From positions 62,001 to 126,000 of the forward strand of contig JAUIIL010000008.1 in the NCBI GenBank assembly GCA_030431635.1: DNA of 64,000 nucleotides. Reading direction: 5' to 3'. Source of the stretch: Bacteriovoracia bacterium. GTDB taxonomy: Bacteria; Bdellovibrionota; Bacteriovoracia; Bacteriovoracales; Bacteriovoracaceae. Positions 52,382-61,272 of this stretch are shown in pieces. Numbering within the stretch: the stretch's first letter is position 1; the number at the start of each line of letters is the position of its first letter. Position numbers and translations under genes: made by a program. The notes below the pieces were generated by a model. The model was given only the letters and a program-made list of their open reading frames with translations. It did no database searches and was not told the origin of the DNA.

Positions 52382-54060
52382 TGAAGTTTTTATTATTATC
52401 TTTAGTTTTACTTTTACCATATGTATATGCTGATAGTATAGAAGTACGCGTTGATGAAGAGAAAGTAGTTGCAGGTGAATCTTTTAATCTATATGTAACA
52501 GTTTCAATTAGTGGAGATGATGAGCCCAATATTAATTTTGATCCTATTGGTGCAGAGGTCATAAGAAAGATAGAATCTGGTGTGACAAGTCGAATGAGCT
52601 ACATTAACGGACGAGTAACGAGAACAAAAGAACTAAACTATACATATGAGTTAATGCCTCAAAAAACAGGTCCAGTAAAAATAAAAAACATAACTGCTGA
52701 AGTGGGAGGTCAAACTCTTAAACACAAAGATATTCGCCTTACTGCATTGAGAACTGCCCCTAAGAGTAAAGATTTTTTCGCATTGGCAATACCTTCAAAA
52801 ACAGAAGTATTTAAGGGTGAAGCCATTGTCTTGCGTTACTATCTTTATAAAAGAGTAAGAGTTGCTAACTTTGATATAAAAAAATATCCTAAATTAAAAG
52901 GTTTTTTAAAACGTTTTGTTCAAGAGTCAAGTCGTGAAGAAAGGGTTAACTACAAAGGTCAGATTTATATTAGATCTATTCTCTATACTCAGCTCTTATT
53001 TCCTGAATCAACAGGTGAACTAAAAATAGATCCGATACGGCTTACCGTTCACTATTCAGTCATATCAAGAAATGATCCTTTTGGAGGATTTGGTTTGGGG
53101 TTAGGCTTAGGAAAAGTTCGATCAAAAAGTGTAAGTAGTGATCCTATTACAATAAAAGTTAATCCTGTTCCAGCAGGGAGCGTTCCTCCTCATTTTTCGG
53201 GGTTAGTTGGTAAACATAGTTTTAAGTTTGAAATTAACAAAAATAAATTTCTTGTAAATGAGCCACTTGAAGCAAAACTTATTGTTGAGGGGCCAGGAGA
53301 ATTAGAAAACTTTGAAGCCCCAAAACTTTTTAGTCATCCTTCATTGGAGGAATTTGAAATAAGTGGTGATTTAAAAATTAATCAAGATTTAACGGCAATT
53401 AAAAGCTTTGACTATACTTATTTAACGAGAGGAGCTTTAAAGCAAGATGCAAGAGAGTTTCCCATTTCATACTTTGATCCTGAGACAATGAGTTTTTCAA
53501 CGGTTATTTTAACAATTCCTCCTATTGAAGTTGAGGGAAGTGTTTCAGCAGCTCCTTTAAAAAATAAAGCAAAGCAAGAAAAAATACTAGAACCGAACCA
53601 ATTAAATGAAAATAAGAAAGAAGAACATAAGATTGAAGATATTGGTGTTGTTTCTCCTCTTTTTGCTTATTCATCCATGGGGTCAAACTGGCTAAGAAAG
53701 CTGAACTTTCTTCTTCTGGGTTTAATATTCTTTCTCGTTTTTATTCCCATTTTATTAAGTTTAAAACAAAGAAAAATAAATTATGAATATGAAGAGTACT
53801 GGCTACAAATTCAAAAACAAGGCCTAAGTTATTCTAATTTATTTCAATTATTATCCAGTTTAAAAAAAGGAACAGAACAGGACATATATCAAGTCATAGA
53901 AAATTCAAAGTTATCTGAAAAAGAAGCTAATTATTTTTCTAGTACACTGAAGAAATTAGAAGAATCTCAATTTAAAACAAAACAAAAGGTTGATTTAAAG
54001 GTAAATAAGACTTATTTTAACTCATTATTCAAATTAATAAGAAATGAAAGTATTAGATAG
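52381..54060 (+). CDS. batD: BatD-like oxygen-tolerance protein
   Basis: A 561-residue protein with a signal peptide (MKFLLLSLVLLLPYVYA), several beta-sandwich repeats typical of BatD (DSIEVRVDEEKVVAGESFNLYVT; FFALAIPSKTEVFKGEAIVLRYYLY), one membrane segment near residues 440-460, and a cytoplasmic helical tail. I start at ATG 52381, which overlaps the batB stop by one base; a longer frame from TTG 52375 is unnecessary. It completes the MoxR-DUF58-BatABD complex. Confidence 0.9.
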   Translation: MKFLLLSLVLLLPYVYADSIEVRVDEEKVVAGESFNLYVTVSISGDDEPNINFDPIGAEVIRKIESGVTSRMSYINGRVTRTKELNYTYELMPQKTGPVKIKNITAEVGGQTLKHKDIRLTALRTAPKSKDFFALAIPSKTEVFKGEAIVLRYYLYKRVRVANFDIKKYPKLKGFLKRFVQESSREERVNYKGQIYIRSILYTQLLFPESTGELKIDPIRLTVHYSVISRNDPFGGFGLGLGLGKVRSKSVSSDPITIKVNPVPAGSVPPHFSGLVGKHSFKFEINKNKFLVNEPLEAKLIVEGPGELENFEAPKLFSHPSLEEFEISGDLKINQDLTAIKSFDYTYLTRGALKQDAREFPISYFDPETMSFSTVILTIPPIEVEGSVSAAPLKNKAKQEKILEPNQLNENKKEEHKIEDIGVVSPLFAYSSMGSNWLRKLNFLLLGLIFFLVFIPILLSLKQRKINYEYEEYWLQIQKQGLSYSNLFQLLSSLKKGTEQDIYQVIENSKLSEKEANYFSSTLKKLEESQFKTKQKVDLKVNKTYFNSLFKLIRNESIR

Positions 54061-54970
54061 TATAGATAAAATTAACGAAGACTTGAAGCTAGCTGTTACC
54101 ATTGGAAACTTTGATGGAGTTCATGTTGGCCATCAATATTTATTAAAAGAATTATCCCAAAAAGTTAAAGAGAAAAAACAAAAACTTGTTGTCATTACTT
54201 TTATACCACATCCCAAAATGATTTTAACTCCTTTATCCTCTGGGTTTTTAATTAATTCATACAAAAGTCGACGAGAACTTCTTGAAAAAAATGGAGTTGA
54301 TTTTTTAATTGAGCTAACTTTTAATAGAGATTTTAGTACTCAAACTCCTAAAGAATTCCTTGATGATAATGTCCTAAAACATCATGGGGTTGAGTCTTTT
54401 TATCTTGGCCATGATTTTGTTTTTGGTTCTAATAAACAAGGGGATTTTACCTTTGCTCAAAAGTACTGTCATGAAAAGAACGTTAAGGCTCACCAATTGC
54501 CTTGTTATCGAGAGAAAGGGAAAGTATCCTCTTCAATTATTAGAGAATGTATCACTAGTGGAGAAGTTGAAACTGCCAATCAGCTCTTAGGTCGTAATTT
54601 TTTTTTAGAAGGAATTATTGTTAAGGGAGAGGGGCGAGGGAAAAAAATAGGTTTTCCGACGGCCAATATGAAAATCACAAAAGAATTAATAATTCCTCAA
54701 AACAGTGTTTATATTACTAAATGTATTCATGAAAAGATGATTTATCAGTCAGTAACTAATATTGGCTACAACCCAACATTTAAAGATGAACAAGAAATTC
54801 ATGTAGAGACACATATTCTTGATTTTGATAGTGATATTTATGGTGAACAACTTAAGGTTGAGTTTATCAAAAGGGTGAGAAATGAGAAAAAGTTTTCAAG
54901 CGTGAATGATCTCATCTCACAAATAGAAAATGATGTTTTAGAAGTAAAGAGATATTATAGAAATGATTAA
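54044..54970 (+). CDS. ribF: Bifunctional riboflavin kinase/FAD synthetase RibF
   Basis: Makes FMN then FAD. The FAD synthetase half has TIGNFDGVHVGHQYLL, TFIPHPKMIL, FYLGHDFVFGSNKQG and SSSIIRECI. The flavokinase half has RNFFLEGIIVKGEGRGKKIGFPTANM and THILDFDSDIYGEQLKVEFIKRVR. Length is 308 residues. It overlaps batD by 17 bp and aroE by 8 bp. Confidence 0.97.
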   Translation: MKVLDSIDKINEDLKLAVTIGNFDGVHVGHQYLLKELSQKVKEKKQKLVVITFIPHPKMILTPLSSGFLINSYKSRRELLEKNGVDFLIELTFNRDFSTQTPKEFLDDNVLKHHGVESFYLGHDFVFGSNKQGDFTFAQKYCHEKNVKAHQLPCYREKGKVSSSIIRECITSGEVETANQLLGRNFFLEGIIVKGEGRGKKIGFPTANMKITKELIIPQNSVYITKCIHEKMIYQSVTNIGYNPTFKDEQEIHVETHILDFDSDIYGEQLKVEFIKRVRNEKKFSSVNDLISQIENDVLEVKRYYRND

Positions 54971-55637
54971 ACTGGCCTTGATTGGAAAAAATATATCCCA
55001 TTCTTTATCTCCTAGTTTTTATAAAAACTTTTTTAATGAAAAGGTAGATTATGACTTAATTGATATTTCAAATGAATCAAAGTTGCCATCGTTAGAAAAT
55101 CTAAAGCAAAAGTACTTAGGCGTAAATATCACAAGTCCTTATAAAAAATCGTATCTAAAAAAGACAGTCATCAGTGATGAGATAAAAAATTTAGGAAGCA
55201 TAAACTGTATTGATTTAAAAACAAATGAATTCAATGCAACGAACACAGATTGGCTTGCTGTTGAGTCTTTATCAACAAAAATTTTAGAAAATGATTTTGA
55301 AAACGTTCTTTTACTTGGTTCAGGCTCTATGGCCGAACTTTTTGTTCAGTTATTCAGAATGAAAAAATTGAATTACCATCATTTCTTTCGTAAAAAAGAT
55401 GGTCCTTTAGAAAAAATAGATCTATTACCTTATAATAAAAGTCTGGTGATTAATTGTTGCAGTCGAGATTTTATCTTTAATGGGTGCTTGAACATAAATT
55501 CAATCTTTTGGGACATGAATTATTCTTTTAAACCTCATCAAGATTTCTTTTCATTTGCGAAGATAACTTATCTTGATGGTCGGGAATTACTAGAAAAACA
55601 AGCCCTTGAAGCAATTAAATTTTGGGGACTTAACTAA
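54963..55637 (+). CDS. aroE: Shikimate dehydrogenase-like protein
   Basis: Reduces 3-dehydroshikimate with NADPH. The shikimate site is intact: SHSLSP (12-17), NITSPYK with Lys61, Asn81 and NTDW with Asp96. The NADP loop is LLLGSGSMAELF. The C-terminal YLDGRELLEKQALEAIKFW keeps the family Gln. At 224 residues it is about 45 shorter than E. coli AroE, with a compact nucleotide domain. A specialised paralogue (quinate/shikimate or YdiB type) is less likely. Confidence 0.87.
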   Translation: MIKLALIGKNISHSLSPSFYKNFFNEKVDYDLIDISNESKLPSLENLKQKYLGVNITSPYKKSYLKKTVISDEIKNLGSINCIDLKTNEFNATNTDWLAVESLSTKILENDFENVLLLGSGSMAELFVQLFRMKKLNYHHFFRKKDGPLEKIDLLPYNKSLVINCCSRDFIFNGCLNINSIFWDMNYSFKPHQDFFSFAKITYLDGRELLEKQALEAIKFWGLN

Positions 55638-55662
55638 ATTTTCCTATCTTAAATACCGATAA
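55635..55662 (+). promoter_or_regulatory. FliA-like promoter candidate before pilB
   Basis: TAAATTTT, 12 bases, then ACCGATAA. Each half differs from the sigma-28 consensus (TAAAGTTT, GCCGATAA) at one position; the spacer is one base longer than the usual 11. It begins at the aroE stop region and ends 25 bases before the pilB ATG, which has GAGGTGG upstream. An alternative sigma-70 -10 box (TAAAAT) overlaps it. Confidence 0.5.
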
Positions 55663-55687
55663 AATACGTAGAGGTGGATAGGAATTT

Positions 55688-57382
55688 ATGTTTCGAAAAG
55701 AGTTCGTCAATATTTTAACAAGTACAGGGGTTGTTACTCTTAAAGAGTTAAGACCGTTGTTAAATAAAAATCAAGCTGGAGAAATTTCAGAATTTGAAAT
55801 TCTAAAATTAGAAAGATTTGATGAAATGAAGTTTGGTCAAATCTGTTCGCAAAAATTTAAAGTACCCTTTATTGACTTAAAGAACGCAAAGGTTACAAAA
55901 GAAACGATTAGTGCTCTTCCTAAATCAGCAATTATAAAATACCGGCTTGTGCCTATTCAAAAAACACAGTCTAAGTTGACCCTCGCAACTTTTGACCCTT
56001 CAGTTCTTACTTTTACGACCTCATTGGCTGAGCAACTGAAAAAACCAGTTGAAGTTATTTTAACAACGATCTCAGCTTTCAAAAAAATATTTGAATCGGC
56101 TGAAGAGTCAGTAGAAGATTTAATTGCTACCGTTCACGAAGTTAAAGAAAATGCAGCGGTAGAAAATGATTTAAAAGAAGATGAAATAGGTGATGATGTC
56201 ATTACTTATGTAAATAGAATATTAGCAGAAGCTTTTGTTAAAAAAGTATCTGATATACATGTGGAACCCTATGAGAAAATTTTTAGAATTCGCTTCCGAG
56301 TGGATGGTTCTCTAGTTGAAGTTGCAAGGCCATCTAAGGCCATGCAAGCTCCAATTATATCTAGGCTTAAAATACTAGCAAAGCTAGATATATCTGAGAA
56401 AAGAAAACCTCAGGATGGAAGGATTAAATTAAGTGTTGGTGGAAAGCCGATCGACTACAGGGTTTCTAGCTTACCAACATTATTTGGAGAAAAAGTTGTT
56501 TTAAGACTTCTTGATCAATCGAATCTTCAGTTAGATATGACTAAGTTAGGTTTTGAAAAAGAGCAAATTGAAAGGTTTCAAGAAGGTATTTATAAACCTT
56601 ACGGAATGTGTCTTGTTACTGGGCCCACGGGTTCTGGTAAGACAACAACCCTTTATTCAGCACTCGCAGATCTCAACAAACCTGATACCAATATTTCGAC
56701 AGCAGAGGATCCAGTTGAATTTAACTTACAGGGAATAAATCAAGTAAACGTAAGAAAAGAAGTTGGCTTGACTTTTGCTGCTGCTTTGAAGTCTTTTTTG
56801 AGACAAGATCCAGATATTATAATGGTTGGGGAGATTAGAGATTATGAAGTTGGTGAGATTGCGATTGAAGCAGCTTTAACAGGACATATGGTTCTTTCAA
56901 CCTTACACACTAATGATGCTCCAAGTACCGTGACAAGGCTTTTAAATATGGGAATAGAACCATTTCTTGTGGTCGCGGCCTTAAATGTTGTCGTCGCGCA
57001 AAGACTTTGTCGTAAAATTTGTATGGATTGCAGAGAGCAAGTAAAAGTCTCTATTACAGAGTTAACAGCAGCTGGGTTTGCAGAGAGTACGGCACAAAGA
57101 ATTAAAGCTTTTAAAGGAAAAGGATGCAATAAGTGTAATCATACGGGCTATAAAGGACGTGTTGCTATTTATGAAGTTTTAACAGTGACACCTGGAGTGA
57201 GGGAAGGAATATTAAAAAATGTTTCTTCAGATGAGTTGAAGATGATTGCCATTAAAGAAGGTATGAAAACTTTAAGAATGTGTGCTTTAACAAAAGTGGC
57301 ACAAGGGTTAACAACATTGGAAGAAGCCGTTAGTAACTCTGCCGCTGATGATATTTTACAACAAAAGAAAAAAGCTAGTTAA
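55688..57382 (+). CDS. pilB: Type IV pilus extension ATPase PilB
   Basis: The secretion ATPase that powers pilus assembly. The N-terminal T2SSE-N domain is followed by the GSPII_E core with Walker A GPTGSGKTT (312-320), the Asp box STAEDPVEF, Walker B DIIMVGEIRD, the His box LSTLHTNDA and the zinc tetracysteine motif CRKICMDC...CNKCNHTGY. Length is 564 residues. It heads pilBTC and may have its own FliA-like promoter. Confidence 0.97.
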   Translation: MFRKEFVNILTSTGVVTLKELRPLLNKNQAGEISEFEILKLERFDEMKFGQICSQKFKVPFIDLKNAKVTKETISALPKSAIIKYRLVPIQKTQSKLTLATFDPSVLTFTTSLAEQLKKPVEVILTTISAFKKIFESAEESVEDLIATVHEVKENAAVENDLKEDEIGDDVITYVNRILAEAFVKKVSDIHVEPYEKIFRIRFRVDGSLVEVARPSKAMQAPIISRLKILAKLDISEKRKPQDGRIKLSVGGKPIDYRVSSLPTLFGEKVVLRLLDQSNLQLDMTKLGFEKEQIERFQEGIYKPYGMCLVTGPTGSGKTTTLYSALADLNKPDTNISTAEDPVEFNLQGINQVNVRKEVGLTFAAALKSFLRQDPDIIMVGEIRDYEVGEIAIEAALTGHMVLSTLHTNDAPSTVTRLLNMGIEPFLVVAALNVVVAQRLCRKICMDCREQVKVSITELTAAGFAESTAQRIKAFKGKGCNKCNHTGYKGRVAIYEVLTVTPGVREGILKNVSSDELKMIAIKEGMKTLRMCALTKVAQGLTTLEEAVSNSAADDILQQKKKAS

Positions 57383-57423
57383 AATATATAGAGAGAAAGA
57401 AAAAGTGAATCAAAGGAATTGTT

Positions 57424-58551
57424 ATGGGTGATGACAATACAAAGACACGTACGCAAACTCAAATGGGCGGTGGCGCGAGTGGTCTTCAAATACAACAACT
57501 TTTTAAAGTGATGGTAGATAATGGAGGTTCTGACTTGCATCTCTCTGTCGGAAGTGCTCCTGGGATGAGAATTAGTGGAGAGATTGTGAGAGTCAAAGTA
57601 GGGGCTTTAACAGCAGAGGACACTAGGCGACTTGTTTATCAAGTTATGTCTGAGGCCCAACAAGCAGAATTTGAAAAAACCCTTGATTTAGATTTCTCTT
57701 TTGGAATAAAAGGACTTGCAAGATTTCGTGCGAACGTTTTTCAAGCAAAAGGTGGTATATCTGCTGTTTTTAGAACAATTCCAAGTCTTATTCCAGATTT
57801 TGATTCACTTGGACTTCCCAATGTTCTTCTTGAAATGACTGATGTTGCAAATGGTCTTATTTTGGTAACAGGTCCAACTGGTTCAGGTAAATCAACGACA
57901 CTTGCTTCTCTACTTGATAGATTAAATCAAAAAGAAGCTGGCCACATTATTACACTAGAAGATCCAATAGAGTTTGTTCATAGTCATAAAGGCTGTATTG
58001 TTAACCAAAGAGAAGTTGGGAAAGATACGATTACTTTTAAGTCAGGTTTAAAAAGTATGCTTAGACAAGACCCTGATATTGTTCTTGTTGGTGAGTTAAG
58101 GGATGCTGAAACAATTGAAGCAGCACTTACGATCGCTGAAACTGGACACCTTGTTTTTGGGACACTTCACACTAACTCTTGTGTGCAAACAATGAATAGA
58201 ATTATCAACGTTTTTCCTTCTGATCAACAGGAACAAATAAGAACCTTGCTCTCATTTGTTTTACAAGGAGTTGTGGCCCAGCAACTTCTTCCGAAATCTT
58301 TTGAAAAAGGAAGAGTGCTATGCCAAGAAATTTTAAGACCAACACCTGCGATTAGAAACTTGATAAGAGAGGATAAGATTCATCAGATTTATTCTCAGAT
58401 GCAAGTTGGGCAAGAAGAGAGTGGAATGTTCACGATGAACCAAAGTATACTTAAAGCAGTCAATGCTGGAGTTATCGATAATGCAACAGCTATGGAATAT
58501 AGTACAATGCCAGAAGAGTTGGGAAAAAAACTAGGGATGAAGAGTAACTAA
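57424..58551 (+). CDS. pilT: Type IV pilus retraction ATPase PilT
   Basis: Drives pilus retraction. It has Walker A GPTGSGKST (150-158), the Asp box ITLEDPIEFVH, Walker B DIVLVGELRD, the His box FGTLHTNSCVQTMNRII and the PilT-type AIRNLIRE near the C-terminus; the zinc motif of PilB is absent. Length is 375 residues. A short polar N-terminal extension precedes LQIQQLF. AAGGAA precedes the ATG. It is 1 bp from pilC. Confidence 0.97.
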   Translation: MGDDNTKTRTQTQMGGGASGLQIQQLFKVMVDNGGSDLHLSVGSAPGMRISGEIVRVKVGALTAEDTRRLVYQVMSEAQQAEFEKTLDLDFSFGIKGLARFRANVFQAKGGISAVFRTIPSLIPDFDSLGLPNVLLEMTDVANGLILVTGPTGSGKSTTLASLLDRLNQKEAGHIITLEDPIEFVHSHKGCIVNQREVGKDTITFKSGLKSMLRQDPDIVLVGELRDAETIEAALTIAETGHLVFGTLHTNSCVQTMNRIINVFPSDQQEQIRTLLSFVLQGVVAQQLLPKSFEKGRVLCQEILRPTPAIRNLIREDKIHQIYSQMQVGQEESGMFTMNQSILKAVNAGVIDNATAMEYSTMPEELGKKLGMKSN

Positions 58552-59766
58552 ATGGGAAAGTTTCGTTGGGAAGGCTTTAATAAAGAAGGCAAAAAAATTA
58601 GTGGAAGCTTAAACGCTACGTCTAAGAGAGAAGTAAAGCTCGCTATGAAACGAGATGGAATTCGAATCATAAAAATTGAAGAACCTAGTATTTTTGAGTC
58701 TGACCTTGATCAAATTATGATTGATATGGGACTCAAGTCCCCTTTTAGCAATAGTGAACTTGCCAAATTTACAAAACAACTTTCAATTTTACTTAATTCA
58801 GGTGTTCCTATATTAGAGGCATTCGAGATTCTTTATAAACAGGAAAAAAATCCTACATTTAAATCAATTATTAAAAAAGTTTCTAATGATGTTGGTGGTG
58901 GGGCCATGCTTAACGAAGCCCTTAATAGACAAAAAGGTTTTGATAAGCTCTATTGCTCACTTGTTAAAGCGGGAGAGTCGGCAGGTATTCTTGATGGTAT
59001 CCTTCAAAAGTTAGCTGAATTCATGGATAAACAGCAAAAAATTAGAGGACAAGTTAAGGGTGCTTTAATGTACCCAACAATAGTAACGGTTGTTGGAATT
59101 GGTGTTGTTTATGGAATGATGATCTTTGTTGTTCCACAATTTGTTTCGATGTTAGAAGACTCAGGACAAGAAATGCCCTGGATAACACAAATGGTGATTG
59201 ATACATCGGATTTTCTTCAAAAATATACACTTTCTGCGATTCCTTTATTCATTCTTGGGCTTTTTATTTTTTCTCGATGGAAAAAAGGTGATGGAAAAGA
59301 AAAATGGGATCTTATCACAATGAAAATCCCAGTTTTTGGTCAAGTGATTATAAAAGGAAACTTAGCTTCATTTACAAGAACGATGGCAACGATGCTTGCT
59401 GCTGGTGTTCCTTTATTAGAATGCTTAGATATCTGTTTAGAAACACTTGATAACACTAAAATTGCTCATGATTTAGAAAATGTGAAAAAGGCCGTTACTG
59501 AAGGAAAAAATATTTCAGATCCACTTAAGAAAATATCATATTTTCCTGAAATGGTAGCTCAAATGGTAAAGGTTGGTGAAGCAACAGGAAGCCTTGATCA
59601 AATGCTCGTTCGCTGTGCTGATGTTTTTGAAGAAGAAGTTGATGAAGCTTTGGGAACTGCCACCAAAATGATAGAACCTCTTATTCTTGTAGGTTTGGGG
59701 GGAATTATTGGTGCGATTCTTATCGCTATGTATTTACCAATGTTTAAATCAGCAGGTGGAGCATAA
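58552..59766 (+). CDS. pilC: Type IV pilus inner-membrane platform protein PilC
   Basis: The polytopic platform that couples the ATPases to pilin insertion. Two GspF domains are visible: FTKQLSILLNSGVPILEAFEIL and the repeat FTRTMATMLAAGVPLLECLDIC. They are separated by membrane segments around residues 175-195 and 220-240, with a third near the C-terminus (LILVGLGGIIGAILIAMYLPMF). Length is 404 residues. It follows pilT directly and precedes pilA. Confidence 0.96.
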   Translation: MGKFRWEGFNKEGKKISGSLNATSKREVKLAMKRDGIRIIKIEEPSIFESDLDQIMIDMGLKSPFSNSELAKFTKQLSILLNSGVPILEAFEILYKQEKNPTFKSIIKKVSNDVGGGAMLNEALNRQKGFDKLYCSLVKAGESAGILDGILQKLAEFMDKQQKIRGQVKGALMYPTIVTVVGIGVVYGMMIFVVPQFVSMLEDSGQEMPWITQMVIDTSDFLQKYTLSAIPLFILGLFIFSRWKKGDGKEKWDLITMKIPVFGQVIIKGNLASFTRTMATMLAAGVPLLECLDICLETLDNTKIAHDLENVKKAVTEGKNISDPLKKISYFPEMVAQMVKVGEATGSLDQMLVRCADVFEEEVDEALGTATKMIEPLILVGLGGIIGAILIAMYLPMFKSAGGA

Positions 59767-60000
59767 CAGTCAAGAATTATGGGCATTTTCAACTTTTCAA
59801 GAAAAACCTGTTAATCCTTTAACTGCTTAAAAACACAAGAATTTACGATCTTTATTTGAAGTTTTTCACACTTTGAATCGAAGAGATGTGAGATAATACA
59901 CTCATTCATAAACTCTTCATAGGCATCTTAACTGTTTGTGTAGATTTTATGAGAATTATTTTTTTGCTTAAGTTCTTAATACTTAAGCGAGGAGGAAGAC
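59767..60000 (+). promoter_or_regulatory. pilA leader region with 5'-UTR hairpin
   Basis: This 234-bp gap holds the pilA promoter. A weak sigma-70-like pair lies near 59873-59898 (TTGAAT...TAATAC). I see no good sigma-54 site. A perfect 8-bp hairpin GCTTAAGT/ACTTAAGC with loop TCTTAAT (59966-59988) ends immediately before GAGGAGG and the ATG. It may protect the message from 5' decay or present the ribosome-binding site. Confidence 0.55.
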
Positions 60001-60537
60001 ATGAGAGATTTAAATCAAAAAGGGTTCACTTTAGTTGAGCTCATGGTGGTCGTTGCCATTATTGGTATTTTGTCAGCGATAGCTATTCCAAACTTTAAAA
60101 AGTATCAGGCAAAGTCAAAGCAATCTGAAGCGAAGCTCCAGCTTGCAGGAATTTACACAACAGAAACAGCTATTTTCGCTGAATATGATTCGTATTTTTC
60201 CTGCTTGGCCGCAATTGGTTTTGATCCAGGAACAACTGGGTATTATTCAATTGGCGTTGCTGATGCACTATTAACGGGAACAAATGGAAACCCTCCAGGA
60301 TGTGCTGATGGTGCAAACAATGCTCAGTTTGCAGCAACGAAGGGAACTGGTGGCGTGACTTCAACTATTGGAGCTGTAACAGCAATGGCAACTCTTGCGA
60401 TCGCTGCAGATACTTTTACGGCTGGAGCAGCAGGACAAATCATGGCCGGAAACAACTGTGATCAATGGACAATTGATGAGCTTAAGGTCGTTACTAATAC
60501 TCAATCAGGTTTAACTGGTACAACTGTTTGTAACTAG
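60001..60537 (+). CDS. pilA: Type IV major pilin PilA
   Basis: A 178-residue type IVa pilin. The short leader MRDLNQKG is cleaved after Gly8, and the mature protein starts with Phe9 (N-methylated) and [28 protein letters not shown], with Glu at +5 (Glu13). The C-terminal region has Cys residues (CDQW and the final VCN) that could form the D-region disulphide. Gly, Ala and Thr are enriched. The preceding hairpin and strong GAGGAGG suggest high expression. PilD, which processes it, is encoded downstream. Confidence 0.97.
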   Translation: MRDLNQKGFTLVELMVVVAIIGILSAIAIPNFKKYQAKSKQSEAKLQLAGIYTTETAIFAEYDSYFSCLAAIGFDPGTTGYYSIGVADALLTGTNGNPPGCADGANNAQFAATKGTGGVTSTIGAVTAMATLAIAADTFTAGAAGQIMAGNNCDQWTIDELKVVTNTQSGLTGTTVCN

Positions 60538-60569
60538 TTTTTTAAGAATAATAAGTATCTTATTTCTGG

Positions 60570-61241
60570 TTAGGGAGCTCTTTTGAGCTCCCTTTTTATT
60601 TTTTCAATCCTCTTTGCTAAGTTTTCTCTAATTAGATGATCTTGGGCCATATTAAAAGCTTGTTCCAGAAGAATAAGAGCTCCTGTTTTATCTTCATTTT
60701 TTAATGCCACATTTGACATTAGACTTCTGATATAAAACGGGACGTTAGGGTTTGATTTAATATTCTGAAAAATTTTATAAGAAGTTTGTATGTCATTAAG
60801 TTCAAAGTAATAATGAAGAAGAGCGTGATAAGCGAGTTTAAAATCTTGTGGATACTTTTCTAATCCTCTATCAAAAATATCTTTGGCCCCTATCTCATCG
60901 TCTTTAATAACACTAAGGTAAAGACCTCCGTAAGTATAGGCCCCTAAAAAATAGGGATCGAGCTTCAAAATAGTATTAAAGCGAAGATACAACCAATTAT
61001 TAAGATCCTTTTTCTTATAGTGTTCTAAATCGGATTCAATCATAGCTTGAATCCAGAGAGTAGAGCTAATAAGACGTTTTAACCCAAAATGAAAAGTTAG
61101 AACCATTTCATCCTTAAAGTTTATTGAATATTTTTGCTTATCAATTTTATAATAAGGTTTTTTATTGTCAGTATGAATAGTGCCTGCAACAAGGAGTAGC
61201 AGTAGTGCAAAGAAAAGTGATGAATATTTAGTTATCGCCAT
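60570..61241 (-). CDS. TPR-like protein with N-terminal membrane anchor
   Basis: A 223-residue protein with an N-terminal hydrophobic segment (SSLFFALLLLLVAGTI) and TPR-like helices (LYLRFNTILKLDPYFLGAYTYGGLYLS; DFKLAYHALLHYYFEL). The pattern LKRLISSTLWIQAMI near residues 52-66 resembles a TPR family seen beside pil genes in deltaproteobacteria. It occupies the slot of pilG in Myxococcus (between pilA and pilH) but is on the opposite strand. Its stop codon and last residues lie inside the pilA terminator. Confidence 0.8.
   Translation of the reverse strand: MAITKYSSLFFALLLLLVAGTIHTDNKKPYYKIDKQKYSINFKDEMVLTFHFGLKRLISSTLWIQAMIESDLEHYKKKDLNNWLYLRFNTILKLDPYFLGAYTYGGLYLSVIKDDEIGAKDIFDRGLEKYPQDFKLAYHALLHYYFELNDIQTSYKIFQNIKSNPNVPFYIRSLMSNVALKNEDKTGALILLEQAFNMAQDHLIRENLAKRIEKIKRELKRAP
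60572..60603 (+). terminator. pilA intrinsic terminator, embedded in the convergent gene
   Basis: A perfect 9-bp stem AGGGAGCTC/GAGCTCCCT with loop TTTT, followed by TTTTATTTTTT. It follows pilA by about 34 bases. The same bases encode the last residues and stop of the minus-strand TPR gene. Confidence 0.92.
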
Positions 61242-61272
61242 TAACTTCTAATTGTAATAAAATTTTTTCTAG

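Noticed and set aside
59900-60000. Sigma-54 promoter for pilA
   Set aside because: The best GG-N10-GC-like candidate (near TAGGCATCTTAACTGTTT) lacks the GC at -12 and most of the consensus.
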